From Haladaptatus salinisoli (GTDB lineage: Archaea > Halobacteriota > Halobacteria > Halobacteriales > Haladaptataceae): a stretch of DNA of 64,000 nt. The notes under the pieces are model-generated. The model had not been told where the DNA came from. It saw nothing but the letters and a program-made list of their open reading frames with translations, and ran no database searches. This document shows positions 25,928-34,064 of this stretch, piece after piece. Numbering within the stretch: the stretch's first letter is position 1; each line of letters opens with the position of its first letter. The stretch covers positions 186,001-250,000 of the forward strand of contig NZ_CP085328.1 in NCBI RefSeq assembly GCF_020614375.1. Reading direction: 5' to 3'. Both the position numbers and the translations under genes were made by a program.

Positions 25928-26371
25928 GTGAGCAGCCACAGCCACCTATTCATCGATATAGGGGCATTCTTTGCCTGGGTAAACACTTGTGCTGGACGGC
26001 ATGAAACCGCTCGGTCTGTGTTCGACGCGCTTCGCCGAGAAGCGATTCCGTATCAGCCGTTGTTCACGAGTCGATATGTGCTCTCGGAGTTAGCGACGCT
26101 CACCAGGAAAGTTAATCATAAGACGGCGGTTGATGCGCTTCAGACGATTCGTCGTTCAGAGAGTTTCAATATTCTCCCCGTTGGAGAGGGTGTGTTTGCT
26201 GCAGCGTCTGATGAGTTCGAGCGATGTGACGACCAGCAGATTTCGTTCGTCGACCACACAAGTGCGGTCCTTGCTCGTGAGTACGATATCGACCATATCT
26301 TTACCTTTGATCAGAATTTCACAATGCTCGGGCTCACTCGGATTCCTGCGGATATTCACTTCTCGGAGTGA
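25928..26371 (+). CDS. PIN-domain protein
   Basis: The product is 147 residues from GTG 25928. PIN landmarks are HLFIDIGAFFAW (first Asp), RYVLSELATL (Glu), ISFVDHTSAVLARE (Asp) and IFTFDQNFTMLG (Asp). All four acidic positions are present, so nuclease activity is plausible. No clear antitoxin is upstream. An overlapping frame (25798-26004) ends shortly after the GTG and contains PGHMRYQHESHVAMSEQ, which might be the tail of a partner gene, but this is weak. Solitary PIN proteins of this kind are common in haloarchaea. Confidence 0.75.
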   Translation: MSSHSHLFIDIGAFFAWVNTCAGRHETARSVFDALRREAIPYQPLFTSRYVLSELATLTRKVNHKTAVDALQTIRRSESFNILPVGEGVFAAASDEFERCDDQQISFVDHTSAVLAREYDIDHIFTFDQNFTMLGLTRIPADIHFSE

Positions 26372-26449
26372 ATTATCTTGGTTCTGTAAGTCGCTACAAA
26401 CGGATGACTGTATACTGTTTGCGAAATAGATTTTAATAAAATTGGACGT

Positions 26450-26740
26450 TCAGCTGTTTTCGTCCTCACTCGGTGGTCGGCGTGCAAGGCGGTCGAATTG
26501 CTGTTGGGCAGCCTTTGCTCGCTCTTCCGTTTCTGTTGGCATGTACTCCATTTCTAGTACTGTTTCTTCATCAACAGTCACAGTGAAGATCGCGTCTTGG
26601 TGACGCCCGGATTCAGGAAGCTTATCGCGATGCATGACGAGTTCATCGACGGTCTCGCCATCGGTTTCGAGCAATAAGACTGCCTGCTCCTCCTCAAACC
26701 GATCGAGAACGGCCGTGAACGTCTGCGGCGATTCAGTCAT
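26450..26740 (-). CDS. DUF3006-family protein
   Basis: The product is 96 residues. The DUF3006 pattern is FTAVLDRFEEEQAVLLLE..DELVMHRDKLPES and DAIFTVTVDEETVLEMEYMPTETEERAKAAQQQFDRL: a small beta barrel with a C-terminal helix. Its ATG overlaps the stop codon of the preceding ComEC-like gene by 4 nt (ATGA), so the two are translationally coupled. DUF3006 genes are often found next to MBL-fold ComEC/Rec2-like genes, but their role is unknown. Confidence 0.85.
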   Translation of the reverse strand: MTESPQTFTAVLDRFEEEQAVLLLETDGETVDELVMHRDKLPESGRHQDAIFTVTVDEETVLEMEYMPTETEERAKAAQQQFDRLARRPPSEDENS

Positions 26741-28191
26741 TGATAGGTCTCCCGAAGTACAGTCGTCCCCTCGGTATCCACAACAATGACGGTATCGCCT
26801 CCATTGTTCCAGATTGGCTGCCCTGAGCCCCAGTAGAGGTCGGTGTTCGTCTTCTCACCACTCCCAGTATGGATAGTGATTTGCGCACCAGGTTCGAGCG
26901 TAACACCATTTGGAACAGTATAGCTATGATCTGCTTCGTCACGGATCTGCCATCCCGAGAGGTCGAGTGGCGTGTTCCCTGTGTTCTTGAGGACGATGTA
27001 TTCATCGTTGAGATTGTCAGCGTCATCGCCAGCAGCATCAGCATGGACTTCAGTCAGTTGAAGTGCATTAGCTGGTTGTGACGTTGTCATTGTCGGCGCT
27101 GTTGTTGTTGGAGAGCCTCCGCCAGGCCCACTAGAACCGCCGACATCAATCGTCGTTCGCTCCGTTACTGGTGTCGTGGTGCCCGGCTCGAAAGGTGACG
27201 CAGACCGAAGGGAGTGGGGATCGGTTGGTGCTTTCGCTTGTGTTTTCACGGTGATTTGCGTACCAGTGCTTTCGAGTACGATATTGCCGTGGACGGCAGT
27301 CCAGTAGGTCGGGATATTGCGTGCAGCGAGCCGATCCAGCATCTCTTCGTGTGGATGGCCGTATTGAGAGTCGTAGGCGCTTGAAATTACTACTGCTTGT
27401 GGCGTGACGGCATCGAGGAATGCATCACTACTACTAGAGCGACTCCCATGATGCCCAGCGTAGAGCACCGTCGAGTTGAGTGCTGAGCGATGGTGCTCGA
27501 TGAGGTACTGCTCTTCGTGTTCGGCGGCGTCGCCTGGGAGGAGAAAACTTGTTTGCCCGTACGTGACTTTGAGGACAATACTGTTCTCGTTGCGTTCTTT
27601 GTTGGCAATATAGGGGTCTGGGGGACCAAGGACGTTCACCGTGGCACATTCGAATGGGATGCGATCTCCTTCTTGGGTCTTGTAGAGCGTAACGTTGTGT
27701 TGTTTGACAGCATCCAGGTAGCGTTGATACGTATTGGAGCTGGATGCAATGCCTGGGTCATACACGGCACCAATGCCGTTCGCTTTGGTTTCGTAGTAGT
27801 TGATGATGGCTGCATGGCCGCCGATGTGATCGGCGTCTGCGTGGGAGGTGACAAGATAGTCGATGCGGGAGATATTGTGCTGTTTGAGATACTGAAGGAC
27901 ATACTCACCGTCATTCCGCCAGTCACCGGAATCGATGAGCATTGTTTCGCCCGTTGGAGAGACGATGAGGGTGCTTGCGGATTGTCCTACATTGATGTAG
28001 TGGACTTTGAGTGACCCCGCTGATGATGTTGTGGTCGAGGAAGTTGGGGGTGAGTGTGTTGTTGCGCTGGAGAGGGTGTCTGTGGATGTAGTGGTCGATG
28101 TCTGTGTTGGATTGGGTCCACTACTTGCACACCCGGCGAGAACAACGAGACACGCGATAAGTAGCACAAGCAACGCACGTTTCGGTCGCAT
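26737..28191 (-). CDS. ComEC-like MBL-fold lipoprotein with lamin-tail domain
   Basis: The product is 484 residues. It has a lipoprotein signal with the lipobox LAGC at about residue 21, then a Ser/Thr-rich linker. A metallo-beta-lactamase domain follows at about residues 60-300: HYINVGQSASTLI, MLIDSGDW, TSHADADHIGG (metal HxHxDH) and LYAGHHGSRSSSS. A second linker leads to a lamin-tail (LTD) domain at about 375-484 (LQLTEVHADAAGDD, DEYIVLKNTGNTPLDLSGWQIRDE, VTLEPGAQITIHTGSG). The combination is typical of surface-anchored DNA-processing hydrolases related to the ComEC C-terminal domain. It could degrade extracellular DNA or act in uptake, but no ComEC channel is present. Confidence 0.85.
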   Translation of the reverse strand: MRPKRALLVLLIACLVVLAGCASSGPNPTQTSTTTSTDTLSSATTHSPPTSSTTTSSAGSLKVHYINVGQSASTLIVSPTGETMLIDSGDWRNDGEYVLQYLKQHNISRIDYLVTSHADADHIGGHAAIINYYETKANGIGAVYDPGIASSSNTYQRYLDAVKQHNVTLYKTQEGDRIPFECATVNVLGPPDPYIANKERNENSIVLKVTYGQTSFLLPGDAAEHEEQYLIEHHRSALNSTVLYAGHHGSRSSSSDAFLDAVTPQAVVISSAYDSQYGHPHEEMLDRLAARNIPTYWTAVHGNIVLESTGTQITVKTQAKAPTDPHSLRSASPFEPGTTTPVTERTTIDVGGSSGPGGGSPTTTAPTMTTSQPANALQLTEVHADAAGDDADNLNDEYIVLKNTGNTPLDLSGWQIRDEADHSYTVPNGVTLEPGAQITIHTGSGEKTNTDLYWGSGQPIWNNGGDTVIVVDTEGTTVLRETYQ

Positions 28192-28349
28192 ATCTTGTAC
28201 TCACAAGGAAGGTGTAAAAAGGTTGCCTGCGCTTTGAGGGTGGGGTTCGTGCGGTGATCTATGGATCAGAGGTGCTGTTCATACATGAAGAACCTCGAAA
28301 GGCTATCGCACCCTCGTGCAGGAAATTGCGAATGAAAAAGGGCGGACCG

Positions 28350-28517
28350 CTACAAATCGCGCGCTTGGACGGTCTTGCGGTCGTTTTCCTCGGCTCGGCG
28401 GGCGGCGTTTTCAAGAACTGTTACAACTTCCTCGTCAAGTGCGTCATAGAAGTCACTTGCAACATTTTGTCCTTCTAACTGTTCTTTGACTGCAGATTTG
28501 GTGATTAAATTAGCCAT
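28350..28517 (-). CDS. Small histone-fold protein (DUF1931-like)
   Basis: The product is 55 residues from ATG 28517. MANLITKSAVKEQLEG, NVASDFYDALDEEVVTVLENAARRAEEN and DRKTVQARDL give a helix-strand-helix pattern with the histone-fold signature (A-R-R-A..N-D-R-K-T-V). It matches the short DUF1931-type haloarchaeal proteins. A TATA-like AGTATTATA lies at about 28537-28545 on the coding strand, roughly 25 nt upstream, favouring this start over the open frame that continues to 28589. It may bind DNA as a dimer. Confidence 0.75.
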   Translation of the reverse strand: MANLITKSAVKEQLEGQNVASDFYDALDEEVVTVLENAARRAEENDRKTVQARDL

Positions 28518-28583
28518 CCAGTCCTCTAGACGGTATAATACTACAAAAATGCAGCGGAAAATAGTCGGGGGAATAATGATTTG

Positions 28584-28697
28584 GATCACTTACGGTGATA
28601 TTCTGACGGCGATACGCGCGAGTCAGAGTTTCCGGCGGTAACCGCTCGGTGGTTGGCGGATACGCTTAGGATCAATCGATCGTCCGCTCATCGAAGA
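28584..28697 (+). pseudogene. Remnant of a winged-helix gene (copy of 36309)
   Basis: The nucleotide sequence matches 36374-36475: GGTGATATTCTGACGGCGATACGC.., TTCCGGCGGT and ACCGCTCGGTGG.TGGCGGATACGCTT, then CCGCTCATCGA. The frame is broken repeatedly. It is a third copy of this small regulator, clearly dead. Confidence 0.6.
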
Positions 28698-28823
28698 GTC
28701 AGCAAGTCGAAGATAAGTATCTCGATGTTCTCGAGCATGCGAAAATCGATCATGATGACCGTACTCTCTCGTAGCGTATAATACTTCTTCTAATCATACT
28801 CTGAAGTATCGTACTTTGAAGTA

Positions 28824-29045
28824 TCATAGTTCCTTTCCGAGGTGCAGTTCTTCGTTCGGCAGTTCCTTCCGTCCCGTCCACACGCACGGCCAGCAAGGAA
28901 GACCACTGAGGCCGTCGCAGTCGCATTCCTCTGGCTCAGCACTATCTTCATCGTCCTCCGAGGAGAAGGTCTTGAATCTGCCGTCATCGGTTGCATTCCC
29001 AACTGCGGCCATATACTTGCAGATGGCGGTGCAAAGGTAGTGGCT
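28824..29045 (-). pseudogene. SWIM zinc-finger gene, degenerate (copy D)
   Basis: The C-terminal half is recognisable: KYMAAVGNATDDG.., CDCDGLSGLPCWPCVWTGRKELPNEE. The SWIM motif itself is ruined (ESHYLCTAICKYM instead of C-T-C..C-K-H) and the N-terminus is unrelated sequence. Two imperfect 13-bp tandem repeats (ACTCTGAAGTATC and ACTTTGAAGTATC, 28799-28828) lie at the 3' end. Confidence 0.65.
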
Positions 29046-29172
29046 TTCGACTAATAATCCGTTATTGGGCTGCGGCCAATCTCTCCCTGTATTGGGTCGG
29101 GAGCTGTGTCGGCTTATGGGTCTATTTGAAGACGTAGCGGCAGTCAAAACATCTGATTAAGAAAGAACCAGT

Positions 29173-29179
29173 ATATTTA
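29173..29179 (+). promoter_or_regulatory. TATA box of the HAD-hydrolase gene
   Basis: ATATTTA lies about 30 nt before ATG 29206, supporting that start and a leaderless mRNA, and arguing against the in-frame TTG at 29191. Confidence 0.55.
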
Positions 29180-29205
29180 TCGAATCGCCTTTGCCACTAT
29201 TCAGC

Positions 29206-29916
29206 ATGGCAACGACTGGCATAAGCACGATTCGCGAAGAGACTGAGGTGCTCGCTTTCGATCTCTGGGATACGCTACTTGACCGGGAATCAACACTCGT
29301 TCCGGCGCTCAAAGACCTCCTCGATGCTAATGGGAGTGACTACGACGCCGAAATCCTGCTTCGACGCTATTTGGCCATGCATTTTCGTGATTCGATGATC
29401 GATTCATTGATACCTGGACCCCATACACCATTCAAAGAGATCAGTCGACGTGCCCTCACATATCGTGTCAAGCAACTCGGTCTCGACATTTCCGATGAGG
29501 AGGTTCGCGACCTCATTCGTCAGTGGAAGGAGTTGCAACCGTATCCCGATGTCGATGCCGCACTGAGCGACCTCGGTGAAGAGTATACCTTGGTCGGCCT
29601 CTCGAACGGCGATCCAGACATGCTCGCTGCGGTTCGGCCGAACTTCAAGACGGATCTCGACGGCGTCATTTCAGTTGCGGAAGCAGGTGCATATAAGCCC
29701 CACCGTGCATCCTATGATCTCTGCTGTGAGCGATTTGATGTCGCGCCACACGAGGTCATGTTCGTGACCGCACATACGTTCGATCTGGTCGGTGCCAAGG
29801 CAGTTGGTATGCGAGGAGTATTTCTCAACCGCCACGCAAATCCTTTTGGTGGGTGGCCATACCAACCGGACGTAGTCGTCGATGACACTGGACAGCTGAC
29901 TGAGGAACTGCTCTGA
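29206..29916 (+). CDS. HAD hydrolase, haloacid dehalogenase type II-like
   Basis: The product is 236 residues. The HAD motifs are AFDLWDTLLD (motif I; nucleophile Asp then +2 Trp where Asp/Gly is usual, as in L-2-haloacid dehalogenases), LVGLSNGDPDML (motif II, S-N-G), GAYKPHRASYDL (motif III Lys) and FVTAHTFDLVGAKAVGM (motif IV). A helical cap lies between motifs I and II. These features fit haloacid dehalogenase type II; the true substrate may be different. The gene is monocistronic. Confidence 0.85.
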   Translation: MATTGISTIREETEVLAFDLWDTLLDRESTLVPALKDLLDANGSDYDAEILLRRYLAMHFRDSMIDSLIPGPHTPFKEISRRALTYRVKQLGLDISDEEVRDLIRQWKELQPYPDVDAALSDLGEEYTLVGLSNGDPDMLAAVRPNFKTDLDGVISVAEAGAYKPHRASYDLCCERFDVAPHEVMFVTAHTFDLVGAKAVGMRGVFLNRHANPFGGWPYQPDVVVDDTGQLTEELL

Positions 29917-30021
29917 AAGACGTTCCGTATCTCTGAAACCACTCGGCTCAGACTATGAGCCCATCGCAGTAGTCGTCTCGAACGGTCTTCACGAACTCTA
30001 CACGGACGGTTTGCTCCAAAT

Positions 30022-30113
30022 CGCTGCAAACAGTTGTCAGTCAGATTGAATGTGAATACGCTACGGTTAGTATAACCTACTAACCAGCGTCAGCACCAGT
30101 CCGTTCGGAAACG
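30022..30113 (+). repeat. Copy 4 of the ~92-bp dispersed repeat
   Basis: It aligns with 640-731 throughout, including TGTCAGTCA, GTGAAT, the palindrome at 30066-30084 and CCGTTCGGAAA at 30101-30111. Here it lies between the convergent 3' ends of the HAD gene and a SWIM gene, an unusual place for a promoter. Confidence 0.75.
30066..30084 (+). promoter_or_regulatory. Palindrome GTTAGTA-N5-TACTAAC, copy 4
   Basis: Both half-sites are perfect, with spacer TAACC. The palindrome is embedded in the dispersed repeat shared with copy 1. Confidence 0.6.
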
Positions 30114-30157
30114 AACGAATGAGAGACTAGGGGGAGGATCGAAGCGTCAGGGGGGTG

Positions 30158-30448
30158 TTAGTCATCAGAGTTGGCGAGGAACTTCGTGAGCCACTCGCCG
30201 GGCGAGAGCGGGTCGAGGGGCGGAGCGTCGATCAACGCCGCCATGTGGCCGATCTCGTGGCTGCAGAAGGCATGTCGGTGAACGTGGTGCGGGCAGGTAC
30301 ACGCCATCACGTTGCCCAGCGTGACGACGTAGTGGTGGTCAGCGGGGTTGTCGTAGCTCTCGTTGGTCACTTCGACCATTCCGGGAGCCTCGACCCCGAA
30401 ACTGAATTGTTCCCACTGCGCGTTGCTGTGCCGTCTCGTCAGTGTCAC
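30158..30448 (-). CDS. SWIM zinc-finger chimera (copy E)
   Basis: The product is 96 residues. Residues about 15-65 are the SWIM family (WEQFSFGVEAPGMVEVTNESYDNPADHHYVV, then CTCPHHVHRHAFCSH). From SHEIG onwards the tail (APPLDPLSPGEWLTKFLANSDD) is not SWIM-like. It matches the end of the unrelated zinc-finger pseudogene at 12533 (CGHEIAG..LAPLAPDEWLVRVLADADGE), including at the nucleotide level. The usual family N-terminus DETAQQRA is present upstream but out of frame. The frame is open and SWIM-complete, so a protein may be made. Confidence 0.6.
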   Translation of the reverse strand: MTLTRRHSNAQWEQFSFGVEAPGMVEVTNESYDNPADHHYVVTLGNVMACTCPHHVHRHAFCSHEIGHMAALIDAPPLDPLSPGEWLTKFLANSDD

Positions 30449-30611
30449 GGGCTATGGATTTGCGTGCGTTGCGTTCGTCAATCCAGCATTCAATAGAATC
30501 GGATTTGAGAGCGATGGTGGACGGACCTTGGATGTCTGAGACCTACCTTCAAGAGCTGCTTGCTCATTAGCTAAACACTATTTTTGGTTGTGAAAAGCAT
30601 GTTCGAAATGG

Positions 30612-31718
30612 TTACTCTATAGACTCGTTAGCTTCGTCTCGATCTTGATACGGTGGTACCCAAATATCTTGTTTAATCATGGAGTCGATACGCGCCTGCG
30701 TAACTTCTTCGGCATACTCGTCATGGTGGGGTGGTTGTGCATCGAGATACCGGTTCTTCGGGTAGAGTTCCTGATCGTAAATGACCTGGCAGAGCTCGGT
30801 GCGAAGATCTTTCAGCCAATTCGTCAGCGGCGATCGAGTACGGTGTTCACGCAATCCTTCGATATCGATGGGGGCACCGACATATGAAGATCCGGCACCA
30901 TAGTCGTGTTCGGCAAGTACGTCACCTCGATGGTTAACGACCATCGACCCTCCACCGAAGGTGTCAACGGGCGTCTCTTCATCCGGTGTAAGATAGTAGG
31001 TACCCAAATTCGGTGCAACGAGGTAGGCGGTGTTGTCGAGTGCCCGGGCCCGATTCTGAATACGCCACCCGTCATTAGCAACGAGAGGTTCGGGACAAGA
31101 AATCCGACAAATAACTTCTGCTCCATTCATCGCAAGGCCGCGAACATATTCCGGATAGGCACCTTCGATAGCCAATGAGATGCCAAGACGTCCAATATCC
31201 GTGTCTGCAACTGGGAAAAATGCGTCAAGATCCTTCCCGTGTTCGTCAATCCATGCATCCCAGACGTCGTGGGGACTGACTGATCGTTCGACGGGGAGGA
31301 GTGGCGTCACTTTCCGGTGTTTTAGGATGATGTCACCGTCTGGGTCAATAATGAATGCGGTATTAAAGAACTTATTTGGAAACTTCGGTTCAGCTTTCTC
31401 CTTCGCTGAGGCCACGATGAAGGTCTCGAATTCTGCAGCATATTCACCGAGTGTGTGGGTCTCGTCACCGGGGATGTCTATCGCGATTTTGTTTGCGTAC
31501 GTCGCGTGATCCATGTCCATGACCTCATCAGTGAATCCCTGCAGCGCTCCCTCGGGAATGACAGCAAGCTTCACTGGCAACTCGAGTCCACTCAGCCACG
31601 TCGCTGCTTTGAGATTGTCGTGGATGTGGTCAAGGTTCTTCTGTATATCGCTGCGTTTTGTCGCGCCCCAGACGGTTGGAGAGAGACCAACCGCCGTGTA
31701 TTGTTCGATCTTCGCCAT
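30612..31718 (-). CDS. Nitrilase-superfamily protein lacking the catalytic Cys
   Basis: The product is 368 residues from ATG 31718. The nitrilase fold is clear: AVIPEGALQGF (Glu56), IILKHRKVTP (Lys133) and RALDNTAYLVAPNLGTYY. The nucleophile block, normally C-Y-D-x-x-F-P-E, reads A-I-E-G-A-Y-P-E, so position 183 is Ala. The residues before (IGRLGIS) and after (YVRGLAMNGAEVI) align well, so this is not a misreading. Cysteines occur 21 and 25 residues later (ICRISC). Either it is a pseudoenzyme or it belongs to a variant family. It lies upstream of an amidase-rich island. Confidence 0.75.
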   Translation of the reverse strand: MAKIEQYTAVGLSPTVWGATKRSDIQKNLDHIHDNLKAATWLSGLELPVKLAVIPEGALQGFTDEVMDMDHATYANKIAIDIPGDETHTLGEYAAEFETFIVASAKEKAEPKFPNKFFNTAFIIDPDGDIILKHRKVTPLLPVERSVSPHDVWDAWIDEHGKDLDAFFPVADTDIGRLGISLAIEGAYPEYVRGLAMNGAEVICRISCPEPLVANDGWRIQNRARALDNTAYLVAPNLGTYYLTPDEETPVDTFGGGSMVVNHRGDVLAEHDYGAGSSYVGAPIDIEGLREHRTRSPLTNWLKDLRTELCQVIYDQELYPKNRYLDAQPPHHDEYAEEVTQARIDSMIKQDIWVPPYQDRDEANESIE

Positions 31719-31821
31719 TGGTACTTGATTAGTATTATTTCTGGGCAGGATATAATTATGCGGGGTGCTATTGTTGACCAAGGTTGGCAAGCAGGGATAG
31801 TATAATCAGCGACATATGTCG

Positions 31822-32040
31822 TTAACTCATCTCGTGGGCAAATCGATTTCTCGTAAGTTGATTGGGGCTAATAGACCGATGGATGATAGACACAGAAAAG
31901 AAAAGAAGAAGTGGCGTGAACCGGTGGCCACTTTCGGTATTCAAAAAGTCGATGAACTGCTTGAACAATCGTGCGAACTTGGAGCGCTTGTTCTCGCGAA
32001 GTGTCTCCCGGTACTTCTCGATGCCCTCCGCACACGGCAC
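31822..32040 (-). CDS. Possible small protein coupled to the antiporter gene
   Basis: A GTG directly follows the TGA of the NhaC-type gene. The N-terminal half (MPCAEGIEKYRETLRENKRSKFARLFKQFIDFLNTE in outline) is a plausible basic-amphipathic helix, but the second half (FTPLLLFFSVSIIHRSISPNQLTRNR) looks like read-through of non-coding DNA. It may be a gene fragment. No family is recognised. Confidence 0.3.
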   Translation of the reverse strand: MPCAEGIEKYRETLRENKRSKFARLFKQFIDFLNTESGHRFTPLLLFFSVSIIHRSISPNQLTRNRFAHEMS

Positions 32041-33507
32041 TCAATCATCGGTCGGTGAACTCGTTTGAGCGTTCGTCGAACTCTCAGTGGTTGTGTCGCG
32101 ATGCGTAATGCGCCATCCGGTCAGCCCCATAGCAAAGAGAATGAGAGGCGAGAGGAATCCGAGGAAATAGTATGGTGCATAGGTGAGCGTTGGGACACCA
32201 AGGACGCCAGCCATGTAGACACCGCCAGCGTTCCAGGGAATTAGAGCACTGGTTGTCGTGCCAGCCGCTTCGACAGCTCGCGAGAGATTCCGGTTTTCGA
32301 GGTCGTACTCATTATAGAGGCCCCGAAGAGTCATCCCCGGGATAACGATACTCATGTACTGTTCAGCAGTGAGGATATTCATCGTGATCGCTGAAAGGCC
32401 AGTGCCGATTGTAAGGCTCGACGTGCCACTGATAATCCGCCGCATATGATAAGCCAGAGCTGCAAGAATTCCAGTGCGCTCTAGTAGGCCACCGAGTGCA
32501 AGGGCAGCAGCGACGATGGTAATCGTCCACGATGATCCAATTAGTCCTGTCGTAGCCAACAATTCATTGACAACCTTTGTCCCTGTCTGCGGGGCAGCTC
32601 CATTCTGCGCAATATCCCACGCCTTCGTAAACGAAATCCCTTGTGCTAGCAGCATCGTCCCAACGCTTGCAAAGACGCCAGCTCCGAGCGATGGCAGCGC
32701 CGGATATCCGTACAGCGCAAATGCAAAGGTGATGAGAAGTGGGAGAAAGACGATCGGCGTTACTGAATAGTTCTGCATAATTGCCGTTTGAATCGTCTCA
32801 ACTTGGTTGAGCGGTATTGAACCGGTAAACTGGAATCCGAGTGCGATGTAGCCGAGAAGCGAGAGTACAAATGCGATGCCAGTGCCGACGCGCATTGTTC
32901 TGACGTGGGTCATCAACTCGGTGTTCGTCACAGCTGCGGCGAGATTCGTTGTGTCTGAGAGGGGTGAAACCTTATCGCCGGTGTACGCACCGGTGAGAAT
33001 TGCTCCCGCCGTCATCGGTGCCGGTACACCGAGGCCGGCACCGATACCCATGAACGCCACGCCAAGTGTTCCAGCTGTTGTCCACGAAGACCCAATGGTG
33101 AATGCAATGATAACGGCGAAAATCGCTGTAAGCGGGAGAAATACGCCTGGGGTAAGCACTTCAAGGCCATAATAGATGATCGCTGGAATCGTCCCTGCCG
33201 CTGTGAGTGTAGCAATGAGCATATAAATTACGAACAGAATCAAAATCGCTTGCATTCCCATCCGTAGGCCATCAACGATTCCTTCGTACATCTCTGCCCA
33301 CGGGATGTTCAACCAATACCGGCCCACGAGCCCAGTAAGTGCGATACTCCAAATCAACGGCATTTGTGGATCGAGATCGAGCGCAATTGCACCAACCCCT
33401 AAGAATAGAACCATTCCAATAACCGGCGTGAGTGCTTGACCGAGCGTTGGTTGGCGCTCAGGTACAATATCATCGAATGATCTTGGTTCGAACGTTAACT
33501 TGACCAT
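32041..33507 (-). CDS. NhaC-family Na+/H+ antiporter
   Basis: The product is 488 residues with about 12 transmembrane helices. NhaC signatures are IIAFTIGSSWTTAGTLGVAFMGIG, TAGAILTGAYTGDKVSPLSDTTNLAAAV, GSSWTITIVAAALALGGLLERTGIL and LIPWNAGGVYMAGVLGV. It exchanges Na+ for H+ across the cytoplasmic membrane. Family members near amino-acid catabolic genes are sometimes solute antiporters (for example malate/lactate-type), so a metabolite role is possible here, beside the nitrilase-like gene and ahead of the amidase island. Confidence 0.9.
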   Translation of the reverse strand: MVKLTFEPRSFDDIVPERQPTLGQALTPVIGMVLFLGVGAIALDLDPQMPLIWSIALTGLVGRYWLNIPWAEMYEGIVDGLRMGMQAILILFVIYMLIATLTAAGTIPAIIYYGLEVLTPGVFLPLTAIFAVIIAFTIGSSWTTAGTLGVAFMGIGAGLGVPAPMTAGAILTGAYTGDKVSPLSDTTNLAAAVTNTELMTHVRTMRVGTGIAFVLSLLGYIALGFQFTGSIPLNQVETIQTAIMQNYSVTPIVFLPLLITFAFALYGYPALPSLGAGVFASVGTMLLAQGISFTKAWDIAQNGAAPQTGTKVVNELLATTGLIGSSWTITIVAAALALGGLLERTGILAALAYHMRRIISGTSSLTIGTGLSAITMNILTAEQYMSIVIPGMTLRGLYNEYDLENRNLSRAVEAAGTTTSALIPWNAGGVYMAGVLGVPTLTYAPYYFLGFLSPLILFAMGLTGWRITHRDTTTESSTNAQTSSPTDD

Positions 33508-33732
33508 GAGAGAGTGCTATTGACTATCAGTATTTGAGTTTGTCCATTTCCTAACCGTTAACCTACAATAACAAAAGATTACAAATGAAAGGGCAGTTTT
33601 CAACCAAATATCTAAACGTTCACGGTCACTCGGAGAGCTGCGAATAAAAGGAATTTGTCAACATTCGAGAGTCACGAACAAATCGTTCGACAACGTTGGC
33701 GCAAACCACCTCAGCTTGACCTCCTCCCACGC

Positions 33733-33990
33733 CTAAAGATGCGGGTATGCGCTCGATTCTGTATCACAGTCACACTCCTCTCGCTTGGCATCGCCTTCGT
33801 CATCCGAAGGGAAGGCATCGAGTGTCCCGTCTTGGGCTGCGTTCTCGACAGCGGCCATATGTTTGCAGGAGGCGTTGCGGTGGACGTGATACATGCAGGT
33901 GCAGGCCATCAGTTCGTGGGTCACGTCGTCGATGGAGATGGTGTACTGGTGGGCTATGGGGTTGTTGTGGCTCTGATTAGTGACCCATGC
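33733..33990 (-). pseudogene. SWIM zinc-finger gene, truncated (copy F)
   Basis: The frame reads VTNQSHNNPIAHQYTISIDDVTHELMACTCMYHVHRNASCKHMAAVENAAQDG in outline, then CDCDTESSAYPHL and a stop. The SWIM motif is intact, but the N-terminal domain has no start codon and the C-terminal WxC..GRKE tail is replaced. Confidence 0.6.
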
Positions 33991-34064
33991 AGATGTCGTT
34001 ACAACCGATGCTAATTTAGAATTGATTGTGTAGAGCAGTTATCTTTTACGTCTGTTGTACGTAA

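Noticed and set aside
25798..26004. Frame overlapping the PIN gene start as its antitoxin
   Set aside because: It shows no AbrB, RHH or Phd pattern and changes character half way. The resemblance to a partner gene rests on a few residues only.
28799..28828. Tandem GAAGTATC repeats as a possible CRISPR-like or iteron array
   Set aside because: There are only two imperfect 13-bp units without regular spacers, at the end of a pseudogene. No replication or CRISPR genes are nearby.
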